This document shows, piece after piece, positions 35,114 to 44,341 of a DNA stretch of 64,000 nt. Where the stretch lies: positions 228,584 through 292,583 of the forward strand of contig NZ_SNWP01000012.1 in the NCBI RefSeq assembly GCF_004361915.1. Reading direction: 5' to 3'. The notes under the pieces are model-generated. The model saw nothing but the letters and a program-made list of their open reading frames with translations, ran no database searches and was not told where the DNA came from. Source of the DNA: Sediminibacterium goheungense (GTDB lineage Bacteria; Bacteroidota; Bacteroidia; Chitinophagales; Chitinophagaceae). Position numbers and translations under genes: made by a program. Each line of letters opens with the position of its first letter. The stretch's first letter is position 1.

Positions 35114-36028
35114 CTAATGGAATAAACCTTTCAGCGCATCTATCCTGAAACGAACGACGGGCCATGATTTTGCCGGTTGACCGCGAAACAGGTATATCAT
35201 TCCCAATACAAAAGAAGCACCTAATTTGAACAGGTATTCAATGATTTTAATCAGATAGGCCAATTTGCTTTTCTGTAAAGTACGAACCCGTTCACCACGC
35301 CCATAACCGCTTGCTACCCTGTAAAGATAAGCAGGTGTAAGTTTAGCTACTTCTACCACATGGTAAACAACAATATTGGGGTCATAGTAAATGTCGTGCC
35401 CGAGGGCCTGGAGGCGATAAAAGAAATCTTTGCCTTCACCGCCGATTCTAAGTTCTCCTTTTACACCGGGTAAGGATGTATTAAAGCCGCCGATGGTATC
35501 AAACAGTCGTTTAGGTACTACCATGTTTGATTCTAAAGGATATTTACCCGACTTGAAAGCCGACACTTGTGGTGCATAATGAAAATTACCTACCATTGAT
35601 GATACGTAATGGCTCATCCAAATGGGCTCAGAAGGGATATATCTTGGAATAATCCGGCCACCCAGACCACCCGAACCGGGATGCACTTCAAAAAACTGAA
35701 TAATCCTGCTTAAATAATCTGTATTTGCAACAGCATCATCGTCCATAAAACACAGCAATCCAGAAGTAGATTGGGCTGCACCTGTATTACGGGCAAAAGA
35801 TGCACCCTGCTTATCTTCATTCAGATACCTAACCTGCATATCGCTATGAGTACGGATATACTCCTTACAGATATCTTCAGTATTATCGGTTGAATTATTG
35901 TTCACCACAATCACTTCAAAAGATGTTTTAGGGAGTGTTTGGTGGTACAGGCTATCTAAAGCCTCAGTGAGATGCAGTGCCCTGTTATACGTGCATATAA
36001 TAACCGATATCTGTTTAGTAGGATTCAT
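35114..36028 (-). CDS. Glycosyltransferase family 2
   Basis: 304 residues. N-terminal I-S-V-I-I-C-T-Y-N-R, nucleotide-sugar segment V-V-N-N-N-S-T-D-N-T, and the F-M-D-D-D-A metal-binding motif in the DxD position near residue 94. A G-G-E-G-K-D-F-F-Y-R-L-Q segment matches the GT2 ED motif region, and a single hydrophobic segment near 270-290 suggests membrane attachment. ATGA overlap: its start is in the last bases of the GT4 gene, so they are translationally coupled. Confidence 0.92.
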   Translation of the reverse strand: MNPTKQISVIICTYNRALHLTEALDSLYHQTLPKTSFEVIVVNNNSTDNTEDICKEYIRTHSDMQVRYLNEDKQGASFARNTGAAQSTSGLLCFMDDDAVANTDYLSRIIQFFEVHPGSGGLGGRIIPRYIPSEPIWMSHYVSSMVGNFHYAPQVSAFKSGKYPLESNMVVPKRLFDTIGGFNTSLPGVKGELRIGGEGKDFFYRLQALGHDIYYDPNIVVYHVVEVAKLTPAYLYRVASGYGRGERVRTLQKSKLAYLIKIIEYLFKLGASFVLGMIYLFRGQPAKSWPVVRFRIDALKGLFH

Positions 36029-37149
36029 AATCGGTTTAAAGATACGAGTGCTTTCTGTACAATAGCCGGCCAGTAATAATGTTCAAAGAAGGAATCAGGT
36101 GTATTGGGCTGCTGGGATGGGTTAAAAGCATTCATGGCATTGGCAAAAAGTTCCCAGTCATAATCCGTAATAATTTTCATTTTCTGCCCGGCCAGTTCCG
36201 GTAAAATACCTTTTGAACCCGTTTGCGAAGTAATAATGGTCTGGTGATAGGCCAGCGCCTCTACCAGTTTAGTTTTAATGCCACCCCCAAGGGTAATTGG
36301 ATTGATAGAGCAATCTGTTCCTGACATAAAAATGGAAATGTCATCTACAAAACCCGTTACAATCAGCTCCGGTTGTTCTTTCAAGACTTTTTCCCATTGT
36401 GCAGAAAGGTTTTTCCCACAAATAAATATTCTGAAAGCTAAATGATGATTTCTCAGACGGGGTAACAATTCATATACAATTACATGCAATGCGTCGATAT
36501 TGGGGCCATAGTTAAGGGTCCCGTTGAAAAGAAAAAGGATGCAGGTATCCGGTATCTTAAAATATTCTGTGAGCCTTTTGCGGAGCAGGGGCTTGAGATC
36601 GATAACGGCACTATCTAAGGAAACGCCATAAGTAACAACACTCGATTTGTCCGGATCCAGTTTCCAGCTGTTTATCGCATAAGAGAGGTCTTCCTGGGTA
36701 ATAAAAAAATTGAAATCGGCGCAATGATGTACAAAGCGCTCGTACCTGTAATAGAGTTTCCAAAAGGGGCGCTGAAGATCTCTGAAACGATAGGCTTCAA
36801 TATTATGAGATCGTATGACCAGTTTCCTGCGTGTAAAAAAACGAAGCATCAGACCCAGCCAGCCGAAATAAGAATGCTCAATGATAATGATGTCGATTTT
36901 TCGTTTTCTGATTAGTAAGATCAGCTTCAGCAGGTATATTATGTTTAACGGGCCTTTCCAGTGATCAAAAAGAAAATTGAGTATCTCTACACCCGGAATT
37001 AGATCGGTCTTGTTTTTTTTTGAAACAGCCAGCGTAACACTGGTTTGCGTGGAGAGTTGTTTATAAAAACCCTCCACGCATTTTTGTCCTCCCATATGTG
37101 CCGGAAACACCGGGTATGAAATAATACCAAGAATAGCGGGTTGTTTCAT
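36025..37149 (-). CDS. Glycosyltransferase family 4
   Basis: 374 residues. GT-B fold: N-terminal G-I-I-S-Y-P-V-F-P-A-H-M-G-G-Q loop, a long acceptor domain, and the donor-site block I-T-L-G-G-G-I-K-T-K-L-V-E-A-L-A-Y with the conserved Glu near 300. L-F-N-G-T-L-N-Y-G-P-N marks the start of the C-terminal half. The sugar is unknown. Four-base overlap with the GT2 start; 84 nt downstream of yfhO. Confidence 0.9.
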   Translation of the reverse strand: MKQPAILGIISYPVFPAHMGGQKCVEGFYKQLSTQTSVTLAVSKKNKTDLIPGVEILNFLFDHWKGPLNIIYLLKLILLIRKRKIDIIIIEHSYFGWLGLMLRFFTRRKLVIRSHNIEAYRFRDLQRPFWKLYYRYERFVHHCADFNFFITQEDLSYAINSWKLDPDKSSVVTYGVSLDSAVIDLKPLLRKRLTEYFKIPDTCILFLFNGTLNYGPNIDALHVIVYELLPRLRNHHLAFRIFICGKNLSAQWEKVLKEQPELIVTGFVDDISIFMSGTDCSINPITLGGGIKTKLVEALAYHQTIITSQTGSKGILPELAGQKMKIITDYDWELFANAMNAFNPSQQPNTPDSFFEHYYWPAIVQKALVSLNRL

Positions 37150-37233
37150 GTATATTCTCTATTGATTTTGGCCACATGGAATTCGCCGAATAAACATTCC
37201 TGTTGGTATCAGAATTTGTTATAGCTCATTTCA

Positions 37234-39714
37234 TCAGGCTTGTTCTTCTCTTTTTTTTCTGAGTGAGAAGAATACGGCCAGTATCAATAAGATCCAGATA
37301 GGTGCCGATGAAATAACTGCGATTTTAGCACTGTTGTAATAGGATGCAGGCTTAAATTCAAACACAATTTCATGATTACCCGCAGGAATAGCCAGACCTC
37401 TTAATACATAGTTCACTTTCACAATCGGTACTTCTTTTCCATCGATGGTGGCTTTCCATCCTCTGTCATAAAAGATTTCGCTGAATACCGCGAACTGATT
37501 GCTATTGCTGGTTGAACGATAGCGTACAATATCATTATCATTGATTATCTGTGTGATGGTTGCCGAAGAATCATAGACTGGTGTAAAAGGAATATTGTTT
37601 TTATATTGTTCTTCTACAATGGCTGTATCAGCAGGCGAAAAACGGTTCATCGCTCTCATAGCAGCGCCCGCATCTTTTTCATACTGTATACCTTTTACAA
37701 ACCATGCATGTCCTAAGGCAGCAGGGTTAATCTGCAAAGAAGGTTGTCCGTTTTGTTGCGGATCCGGTACAATCACGTACCGTGTATTCAGCATATTCAG
37801 CACAGACATATTCATCGGCTGTTTGGCCAGCTGGAAAGTAATCAGGTCATTATAACTACTCAATTTGGCCGGATGATATCCACCTACAGAACGATGGTGA
37901 TAAGCAGTAATAGCATCTGTATAGGGGTCAACGGTAAGATTTAAAACACGTGGTTTGGTAGTATCACTTAATATCTGCTTGTCAATGGCAGTTGGTGCAA
38001 ACTGGGCCTCATTTACTACTTCTGCTTCCTGGAAATTGCGTTCATTGAGGTAGCGTTTACCAACAGTAAAAAGATCTGCAGAACTTAAAATCAGTATCGC
38101 AATCAATGCATAGAATGTTTTGATTTTTTGCTGAACTGCCAGCCATAATAAACCAACTGCAGCTACAATGAATCCAATACTTCTCAGTAAGTCGCTACCG
38201 AACAGTGAGCGACGATCATCTTTAAGTGCATTGTAAAAACCATTCGCCTCTTCCTGATTGCCACCTAATAATTGAGCCAGATATCCTTTCAGCGAATCGT
38301 CTTTTCCTGCATAGTCAAAAGAAAAATAGAGTAATACAGCACCTAAAAGAAAAGCCGCCATTATATAAACTGATTTTTTTAATGCAGCCATCGCTACTGC
38401 TTTATTCTTTTCTTCAAAAAGAAACTGCTGTAATGCCATCATACCTAATAGCGGAAAGAGTACCTGTGGTAAAATCAAGATAATACTAGGTGCGCGGAAC
38501 TTATTGTATAACGGAAGGTTATTGAAAAGGAAAGTATTGAAAGATAGGAAATTACTTCCCCAGCTCATTACTACTGCCAGCACACAAACAGCGAGTATCC
38601 ACCAACGATGCCATGTTTTCAGGTATACCATGCCGAGTATAAACAGGAAACAGATGATAGCGCCAAAATACACCGGACCGGATGTCATGGGTTGAGGCCC
38701 CCAATAAGTAGACATAGACCCGGCAAATGCAGCAGCCTGGTCTTCCGGAATCCCTTTTTCTATTGCTCTTTTTGCAAAGTTTGAATGAATGTCAAGTTCA
38801 CCGCCACTGCTACCGCCATAAATACCTGGTACCAGAAATGTATAAGTTTCAGTCAGACCATAGCTGCCATAGTAAAAAGCATAATCAGTAGCGAGTCCTT
38901 TGCGCACGGTCACGTTGCCGGTTGAATCAAGTGCAGGTGCATTACCCCGCATGGTGGCGTTTGCATAATCTCTGGTGGTAGCCAATGAAACAATATTGGG
39001 CCCAACAGAAAGCAGCCCCATGGATAATGCCAATAGGAGCGAGATGCCAAGGTGTTTATAATCCTTCTGTTTGATCCATTGAATGATAAAGCCAATAGTC
39101 ATAAAACCGGCCATGATCAGAAAATAATACGTTACCTGCAGGTGGTTCATGGCAATCAGCAGATAGCCAAAAAGTGCGGTTAAAGCGGCCCCCCACCAAT
39201 ATTCTTTTTTATAAATCAACCATAATGCACCTAATAATGCGGGCATATAACCCATTGCCTGCATTTTGGTATCATGTCCGGCTGAAAGAATTACAGGGTC
39301 ATATGTTGCATAGGCATAAGCAATGCTACCCAATATGCCTATCCATGATTTAGTACCTATTACCTGCGACAGAAAGTAAAATCCAATACATAAAAGAAAA
39401 AAGTAGCCGATTGGTTTACCCATGAATAACATGAAAAGCTGATGGAAATAAACAGGTGTAATGGGGTTGGCAGCTTCCATGGCAATCTGATAAGCGGGCA
39501 TCCCACCAAAGAGATTGTTGTTCCACAAAGGATAATGACCATGTTTTTCCTTATAATTAAAGAGATCCTGGGCCATGCCTTTCCAGTGCATTACGTCGGT
39601 CTGGCTCAATACCTTTCCTTCCAATGCGGGCTTACAAAAAATAACTGCAATAATTAAAAAAATACCCACTGCAATGGCATGTGGTAAAAGAGATTTCCAT
39701 TGAAACTGCTTCAT
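37234..39714 (-). CDS. YfhO family membrane protein (GT-C-like)
   Basis: 826 residues from ATG 39714, which gives a short basic start before the first membrane helix. About 12-13 hydrophobic helices run through residues 10-560. The first periplasmic loop (P-L-W-N-N-N-L-F-G-G-M-P-A-Y near 68-82) is the family's hallmark and holds the acidic D-V-M-H position. A periplasmic domain of about 200 residues follows, then a final helix and a basic tail. In Gram-positive relatives YfhO glycosylates lipoteichoic acid from a lipid-linked sugar; a similar transfer to a surface glycan here is an inference. It is likely the first gene of the glycan run. Confidence 0.88.
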   Translation of the reverse strand: MKQFQWKSLLPHAIAVGIFLIIAVIFCKPALEGKVLSQTDVMHWKGMAQDLFNYKEKHGHYPLWNNNLFGGMPAYQIAMEAANPITPVYFHQLFMLFMGKPIGYFFLLCIGFYFLSQVIGTKSWIGILGSIAYAYATYDPVILSAGHDTKMQAMGYMPALLGALWLIYKKEYWWGAALTALFGYLLIAMNHLQVTYYFLIMAGFMTIGFIIQWIKQKDYKHLGISLLLALSMGLLSVGPNIVSLATTRDYANATMRGNAPALDSTGNVTVRKGLATDYAFYYGSYGLTETYTFLVPGIYGGSSGGELDIHSNFAKRAIEKGIPEDQAAAFAGSMSTYWGPQPMTSGPVYFGAIICFLFILGMVYLKTWHRWWILAVCVLAVVMSWGSNFLSFNTFLFNNLPLYNKFRAPSIILILPQVLFPLLGMMALQQFLFEEKNKAVAMAALKKSVYIMAAFLLGAVLLYFSFDYAGKDDSLKGYLAQLLGGNQEEANGFYNALKDDRRSLFGSDLLRSIGFIVAAVGLLWLAVQQKIKTFYALIAILILSSADLFTVGKRYLNERNFQEAEVVNEAQFAPTAIDKQILSDTTKPRVLNLTVDPYTDAITAYHHRSVGGYHPAKLSSYNDLITFQLAKQPMNMSVLNMLNTRYVIVPDPQQNGQPSLQINPAALGHAWFVKGIQYEKDAGAAMRAMNRFSPADTAIVEEQYKNNIPFTPVYDSSATITQIINDNDIVRYRSTSNSNQFAVFSEIFYDRGWKATIDGKEVPIVKVNYVLRGLAIPAGNHEIVFEFKPASYYNSAKIAVISSAPIWILLILAVFFSLRKKREEQA

Positions 39715-39735
39715 GCTGTTTATTTCTAGTGTCAG

Positions 39736-39743
39736 CAAACCTA
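39736..39743 (-). promoter_or_regulatory. yfhO -7 element (TAGGTTTG)
   Basis: On the minus strand TAGGTTTGCT fits TAnnTTTG, 22 nt upstream of ATG 39714. This supports yfhO as the operon's first gene. No -33 TTTG is visible. Confidence 0.45.
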
Positions 39744-39844
39744 CAGGAAAAATTCTTTCATTTTTACCTGTTTCGGTCCATTTAAAAGAGATTGATTGTA
39801 TTTTGTGTAAAAACCAATCTATTCACAGCGATACCCGGTATTTT

Positions 39845-40141
39845 ATGGCAGGCTTTTCCTTTTTATCCCGTTTTGCACTGATCTGTAATTTATTTTTTGT
39901 TGGAGCCATGGCAGTACGGATATTTTTTCCGATTGATGATGCCCATGAACTGGGTATGGTTGCCAATATAGCTGTTGTGATGGGATTGGTACTATCGCCC
40001 ATCGTTAATATGAGCGTAAACCTTTGGTACCTTATACTGTTATTAAGCAGAAAACAGGTAACTGTGCCATTATGGGTAAGATTATTTAATGTATTCATAC
40101 TCCTCGCACAGCTATTTTTTTACATTATACTTCCCGCATGA
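39845..40141 (+). CDS. Small membrane protein, four helices
   Basis: 98 residues from ATG 39845; the frame is open further upstream to 39713 but that part lacks coding character and overlaps the yfhO start. Hydrophobic segments at about 8-24, 38-58 and 75-96 suggest three to four membrane passes. The stop overlaps the ATG of the queuosine-precursor transporter (ATGA, 40138-40141), so the two are cotranslated. I do not recognise the family; a link with queuosine precursor uptake is only by position. Confidence 0.65.
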   Translation: MAGFSFLSRFALICNLFFVGAMAVRIFFPIDDAHELGMVANIAVVMGLVLSPIVNMSVNLWYLILLLSRKQVTVPLWVRLFNVFILLAQLFFYIILPA

Positions 40142-40920
40142 TACATTCCATCTTAAAAGACCGCCCAACAAAACTTTTTATCAGTATTGCCGCTTTTTTT
40201 GTAGCCAATGCCCTGATAGCGGAATGTATTGGTGGTAAAATTTTTTCACTGGAAAAACTGTTTGGCTGGCAACCGGCAGATATGACCATTTTCGGACAGA
40301 CAGGGCTTTCATTTAACCTGACCTGCGGGGTTCTGCTCTGGCCACTGGAATTTATAGTAACCGATATTGTAAATGAATATTATGGCCCTAAGGCTGTTAA
40401 AAGAATCAGTTATACAGCCGTTGTATTAATTTCTTACGCCTTTATCATGTTTTATGGGGCTATGCGGATACCACCGGCTGATTTTTGGATCGGTTCAAAA
40501 CAGGCAGAAGGTATTCCGGATATGCAAAATGCTTTTGGTGGCATATTCGGTCAGGGTATGTGGATTATACTGGGAAGTCTAATCGCATTTCTGGTAAGCC
40601 AGATCGTCGATGTAACGGTCTTCCATAAAATTAAGAAACGTACCGGCCAGAAGTGGGTCTGGTTAAGGGCAACCGGTTCTACGGTTGTGTCGCAACTGGT
40701 AGACAGTTTTATTGTATTGTTTATTGCATTTAAAATAGGAAATGGCTGGAGCTGGAAATTGGTACTGGCTATATGTCTGGTGAATTATTTGTACAAGTTT
40801 ACGATGGCGCTACTGTTAACACCGGTTATTTATCTCGCCGAAAAACAAATCGACCGATACCTGGGAGAGGATACAGCAAGAAAAATGAAACTACAGGCAA
40901 TGGGGAAGGAGGCGGAGTAG
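40138..40920 (+). CDS. Queuosine precursor transporter, YhhQ/DUF165
   Basis: 260 residues with about six to seven membrane helices. Family motifs: A-N-A-L-I-A-E-C-I-G-G-K near the start, L-W-P-L-E-F-I-V-T-D-I-V-N-E-Y-Y-G-P-K (the key D-I-x-N-E-x-Y-G block), S-Q-I-V-D-V-T-V-F, and R-A-T-G-S-T-V-V-S-Q-L-V-D-S-F. E. coli YhhQ takes up preQ0/preQ1 and this is the likely role. The 4-bp overlap with the upstream small membrane protein marks an operon. Confidence 0.9.
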   Translation: MIHSILKDRPTKLFISIAAFFVANALIAECIGGKIFSLEKLFGWQPADMTIFGQTGLSFNLTCGVLLWPLEFIVTDIVNEYYGPKAVKRISYTAVVLISYAFIMFYGAMRIPPADFWIGSKQAEGIPDMQNAFGGIFGQGMWIILGSLIAFLVSQIVDVTVFHKIKKRTGQKWVWLRATGSTVVSQLVDSFIVLFIAFKIGNGWSWKLVLAICLVNYLYKFTMALLLTPVIYLAEKQIDRYLGEDTARKMKLQAMGKEAE

Positions 40921-40926
40921 TGTTTC

Positions 40927-41046
40927 GGCTGCGAGCTATGAGTAGTGAGCTTTGCGCTATATCATTTTGTTAGTTGTATCAGTATTTGTTGTAGGATGAA
41001 GTAGATCTTCCTTTACTCGCAGCTCATAGCCCACAGCTCACAGCTG
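40927..41046. repeat. Family A heptamer arrays, inverted arms
   Basis: The left arm (about 40927-40950, GAGCTAT, GAGTAGT, GAGCTTT) and right arm (about 41016-41046, CGCAGCT, CATAGCC, CACAGCT) carry AGCT-centred 7-nt units in opposite orientation around about 65 nt of unique sequence. The NUDIX stop (41038-41040) is inside the right arm. Confidence 0.75.
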
Positions 41047-41496
41047 TTCCTTCAGCAACTGAATGACTACTTTATCAATGGGCAATGTCATGCAATCTGT
41101 ATGCAAATCATCCCAGCTTATCCATCTGAAAACTTCACTTTCGCCATGGGGGTTACTGATTTGTTCCGGTGCAAAATCAAATGCGGTTGTTTTGGTAGGT
41201 AGTTGAACGGGGTGGTTGGGGTGCACAAAATAATAAATAGAGATAATCTGATCTTTTTGATTAAAAGCAGAGATCTGGAAAAAATCTGTGGTGTAAATAT
41301 GATCACCGATCGTTACATCCAGACCGGTTTCTTCCATAAATTCTCTCTTCAAACAGTCTCTTGTTCCTTCACCAAATTCAAGTCCGCCACCGGGCAATTT
41401 GGTAATATAGGCACCACGAATAAATTCATCGCTTACCAGCAAGCGTTTGTTTTCATCAAACAGAATACCATATACCCTCACATTGAATAGCGGCAT
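41038..41496 (-). CDS. NUDIX hydrolase
   Basis: 152 residues. The Nudix box is complete: Gly-Gly-Gly-Leu-Glu-Phe-Gly-Glu, then Arg-Glu-Phe-Met-Glu-Glu-Thr-Gly-Leu, with the metal-binding R-E-x-x-E-E core. Substrate (a nucleoside diphosphate derivative) is not predictable. It starts 2 nt before the corA stop, so it is the downstream partner of corA; the last codons and stop are supplied by the heptamer array. Confidence 0.92.
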   Translation of the reverse strand: MPLFNVRVYGILFDENKRLLVSDEFIRGAYITKLPGGGLEFGEGTRDCLKREFMEETGLDVTIGDHIYTTDFFQISAFNQKDQIISIYYFVHPNHPVQLPTKTTAFDFAPEQISNPHGESEVFRWISWDDLHTDCMTLPIDKVVIQLLKEQL

Positions 41497-41497
41497 A

Positions 41498-42439
41498 TCA
41501 GAACCATTTCTTTTTCATAAAATACCAACTGATCACAACTGCAATGGCAATGGATAATCCGATGGGCACATAAAATGCATAGGATGAATGGGCCCAGGGG
41601 ATATTATCCACGTTCATGCCATATAAACTTGCTACCATTACCGGTAGAGAAAGAATAATGGTGATGGATGTAAGCCGCTTCATTACATTATTCAGGTTAT
41701 TGCTGATAATGCTGGCAAATGCATCAAGTGTGCTGGTAAGAATATTGGTATAAATATTGGCCATTTCAAGGGCCTGGCTGGTATCTACAATAAGATCGTT
41801 CAGGAATTCTCTTTCTTCTTCATTCAGTCCCAGGAAATTTGTTCTTTCCAGTTTCATCATCAGCATTTCATTGCTTCTGAGTGCTGTAACAAAATACACC
41901 AAACTTTTTTGTATACGCATCAGGTTTAAAAGGTCAACATTACTGTTACTCTGGTATAAACTGGTTTCATACTGATTACGGCGTTGATTGATTTCTTTCA
42001 GGAATTCCATGAAGTTCTGCACCACTTTCTCAAATACCTTCAGGATCATCATATTTTTTTTGTCGGGATGTCTTTTCTGAAAAGAATTCAGGAATTTTTT
42101 GATGGCTCCGTTGTCGAATGAATTGACCGTTATGATCTGTGTATGTGTGAGGATGATACAGATCGGTATCGTGATATAAAATGCATCACTATCGTTAAAA
42201 GAATTGTTTTCGGTTGGGGTTTTGATAACAACAAATCTTACGTTGTCCTCTATCTCATAACGTGGCCTTTCATCAATATCAAGGGAGTCGCGTAAAAATT
42301 CAATCGGAATATCCAGGTCATCGGCAAGTTGAATAAATTCCTCTTCTTTAAAGGGTGGAACCAGGTTAACCCAAACACCCATTTCTGCCCTGTCAATCTC
42401 TGCGGTCTGCCCGTTGATATTTTTGAAATATTGAATCAT
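41498..42439 (-). CDS. corA: CorA family magnesium transporter
   Basis: 313 residues. The N-terminal cytosolic alpha/beta domain is followed by a long helix and two C-terminal membrane helices; Gly274-Met-Asn276 (the GMN selectivity motif) ends the first, and the basic C-terminal tail K-K-K-W-F remains cytosolic. The loop between the helices is N-I-P-W-A, slightly different from the common M-N-M-P-E pattern. Mg2+ (or Co2+/Ni2+) uptake is expected. Its start is 16 nt from a near-perfect 23-bp family B hairpin. Confidence 0.93.
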   Translation of the reverse strand: MIQYFKNINGQTAEIDRAEMGVWVNLVPPFKEEEFIQLADDLDIPIEFLRDSLDIDERPRYEIEDNVRFVVIKTPTENNSFNDSDAFYITIPICIILTHTQIITVNSFDNGAIKKFLNSFQKRHPDKKNMMILKVFEKVVQNFMEFLKEINQRRNQYETSLYQSNSNVDLLNLMRIQKSLVYFVTALRSNEMLMMKLERTNFLGLNEEEREFLNDLIVDTSQALEMANIYTNILTSTLDAFASIISNNLNNVMKRLTSITIILSLPVMVASLYGMNVDNIPWAHSSYAFYVPIGLSIAIAVVISWYFMKKKWF

Positions 42440-42454
42440 ACAAGTGATTGAAGA

Positions 42455-42509
42455 ATGTCAGATCGCAGATGCCAGATTCATTATACATCTGACATCTGCG
42501 ATCAGACAT
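42455..42509. repeat. Family B heptamer hairpin upstream of corA
   Basis: Arms 42455-42477 and 42487-42509 pair at 21 of 23 positions over a 9-nt loop. Each arm is three 7-nt units (TCAGATC, GCAGATG, CCAGATT and complements). It fills the space between the dapF stop and the corA start. Confidence 0.85.
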
Positions 42510-42511
42510 CA

Positions 42512-43288
42512 TTAAATATTTATTTCTCCTTTGTACACAAACTCTGCTGGCCCACATAACCATACATTCCTGAATTCCTGATCGTTGATTTTTTCAAACT
42601 CAACAGCCAGGTGTCCGCCTTTTGTTTTGATCTCTACCCGGTTAAATCCTTTTTCATTGTGTGCAAATACAATGGCGGCAGCGGTTACGCCGGTTCCACA
42701 ACTATATGTTTCATCTTCCACGCCACGTTCATACGTACGTACAATAATGTGTTTGTTTTCTGCTTCAACAAAATTTACATTGATACCCTCCCTGATAAAA
42801 TCCTTACTGTTCCTGATATTTCTGCCTTCATGAAAAACATCCATGTCCATAATGTTTTGTACAGATTTTATATAGTGAGGGGAACCGGTGTTGAGAATGG
42901 TATCACCATCGTAATCCCGTACTTCAAAAACATCTTTCATTCTCAGTCTAATCCAGCCATGTTCCGCAATCTCTGCATCATGTTCACCATCAATCGCTAG
43001 AAAACGATAAGTGATTTTATGGATGCCCATATCATACGCAAAACGGGTTAAACAACGTCCGCCATTGCCACACATACTGCTTTCCTTTCCGTCAGCATTA
43101 TAGTATTTCATTTCAAAGTCAAAGCCTTCCAAAGTGTTGAGCAGCATCAGACCATCTGCCCCAATACCGAATCTTCTGTCGCAGATATGGTGGATCTGTG
43201 TGGTAGTGAGTTGCAAGGCACCATCACGGTTATCTATAATCACAAAATCATTACCTGTTCCCTGGTATTTATAAAATTGAATCGTCAT
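42512..43288 (-). CDS. dapF: Diaminopimelate epimerase
   Basis: 258 residues. Converts LL- to meso-diaminopimelate for lysine and peptidoglycan synthesis. The two catalytic cysteines are Cys73 in S-M-C-G-N-G-G-R-C and Cys197 in S-C-G-T-G-V-T-A. The N-terminus F-Y-K-Y-Q-G-T-G-N-D-F is the family start. It lies 5 nt after the uridine-phosphorylase-like gene, so both are probably on one transcript. Confidence 0.97.
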   Translation of the reverse strand: MTIQFYKYQGTGNDFVIIDNRDGALQLTTTQIHHICDRRFGIGADGLMLLNTLEGFDFEMKYYNADGKESSMCGNGGRCLTRFAYDMGIHKITYRFLAIDGEHDAEIAEHGWIRLRMKDVFEVRDYDGDTILNTGSPHYIKSVQNIMDMDVFHEGRNIRNSKDFIREGINVNFVEAENKHIIVRTYERGVEDETYSCGTGVTAAAIVFAHNEKGFNRVEIKTKGGHLAVEFEKINDQEFRNVWLCGPAEFVYKGEINI

Positions 43289-43293
43289 ATTGA

Positions 43294-44172
43294 TTATTTG
43301 ATCTGGCCAATAATTTCCAATGTCTGTCTGATTAATTTTTCCATCGTAGCAGCACTGTCTTTACTGAATTCCTGACTGATGCGGTTCGCAACTATGGCAC
43401 TCAGGCTCAGACACTGATGACCCAATAATTTTCCAAGTCCATAAATACCACTGGTCTCCATTTCAAAATTGGTGATACGGTGATTGCCGTATGAAAAGCC
43501 GGTGAGCCTGTCGATGAGTTCAGCGTTTACTAGTCCCAGTCTGAGTACCCTTCCCTGCGGACCGTAAAATCCCGGACAGGTAACGGTGATTCCGTGATGA
43601 AATCCCTCTACAAAATACTTCAGCAGCGAAGTGCCGGCGGCAGCTATATAGGGTGCGGCAAAACCACCGCCTATCTGAATCTGTGTAGCAAAAGCACCCA
43701 GTAGTTGATTTTCTTCAGGGTTGTTTTGTTGCTGATAAAAGTTTAATAAATTATCGATACCTAAGCCATGCGTGCTGGCTACAAAACTATCAACGGGAAT
43801 ATCTTTTTGTAAAGAGCCTGAGGTACCTACCCGGATGATATTGAGGTGGGAGAGTTGAGGTTTGATGGTACGCGTTTCAAAATCAATATTTACCAATGCA
43901 TCCAGTTCATTGAATACAATATCAATGTTATCTGTACCAATACCTGTAGATACAACCGAAATTCTTTTATTGCCTACCCATCCGGTATGGGTTACAAATT
44001 CACGGTGTTGGTATTTGCCTTCCACTTTATCAAAATACTTGCTCACTTCGGCCACCCTGTCAGGGTCGCCAACGGTAATAATGTGCTGGGCCAGCTCTTC
44101 GGGTCTCACATTCAGGTGATAAACAGCACCTCTGCTGTTGATTATCAATTCACTTTCTGCAATTCTGTTCAT
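43294..44172 (-). CDS. Uridine-phosphorylase-like nucleoside phosphorylase
   Basis: 292 residues. V-G-D-P-D-R-V-A is the phosphate-binding loop of the PNP/UDP phosphorylase family, G-T-S-G-S-L is the second phosphate site, and F-E-M-E-T-S-G-I-Y carries the ribose-binding Met-Glu. The E-M-E-T-S-G pattern fits the uridine phosphorylase branch. It is somewhat longer than E. coli Udp (253 residues), with an N-terminal extension. Substrate preference is uncertain. Confidence 0.85.
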   Translation of the reverse strand: MNRIAESELIINSRGAVYHLNVRPEELAQHIITVGDPDRVAEVSKYFDKVEGKYQHREFVTHTGWVGNKRISVVSTGIGTDNIDIVFNELDALVNIDFETRTIKPQLSHLNIIRVGTSGSLQKDIPVDSFVASTHGLGIDNLLNFYQQQNNPEENQLLGAFATQIQIGGGFAAPYIAAAGTSLLKYFVEGFHHGITVTCPGFYGPQGRVLRLGLVNAELIDRLTGFSYGNHRITNFEMETSGIYGLGKLLGHQCLSLSAIVANRISQEFSKDSAATMEKLIRQTLEIIGQIK

Positions 44173-44218
44173 ATAAACGGGTTAATGCCGACAAATTTCG
44201 GGTTTTCGCATTTAGAAT

Positions 44219-44248
44219 TTTGAAATTCCTTTGATTGCTTTATTTTCG
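44219..44248 (+). promoter_or_regulatory. tRNA-Cys promoter (TTTG, N18, TATTTTCG)
   Basis: TTTG at 44219-44222 and TATTTTCG at 44241-44248, followed by CA, with 18 nt between. The -7 has one mismatch to TAnnTTTG. The tRNA begins 20 nt downstream. Confidence 0.6.
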
Positions 44249-44268
44249 CACCCTGCTACAGAAAAAAT

Positions 44269-44339
44269 GGTCCTGTGGCCGAGTGGCTAGGCAGAGCTCT
44301 GCAAAAGCTTCTACAGCGGTTCGAATCCGCTCGGGACCT
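44269..44339 (+). tRNA. tRNA-Cys (GCA)
   Basis: A complete cloverleaf: 7-bp acceptor stem with one G-T pair, D-arm GCC/GGC, anticodon stem closing a CTGCAAA loop (anticodon GCA), and T-arm AGCGG/CCGCT around TTCGAAT. The CCA end is encoded at 44340-44342. Confidence 0.95.
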
Positions 44340-44341
44340 CC

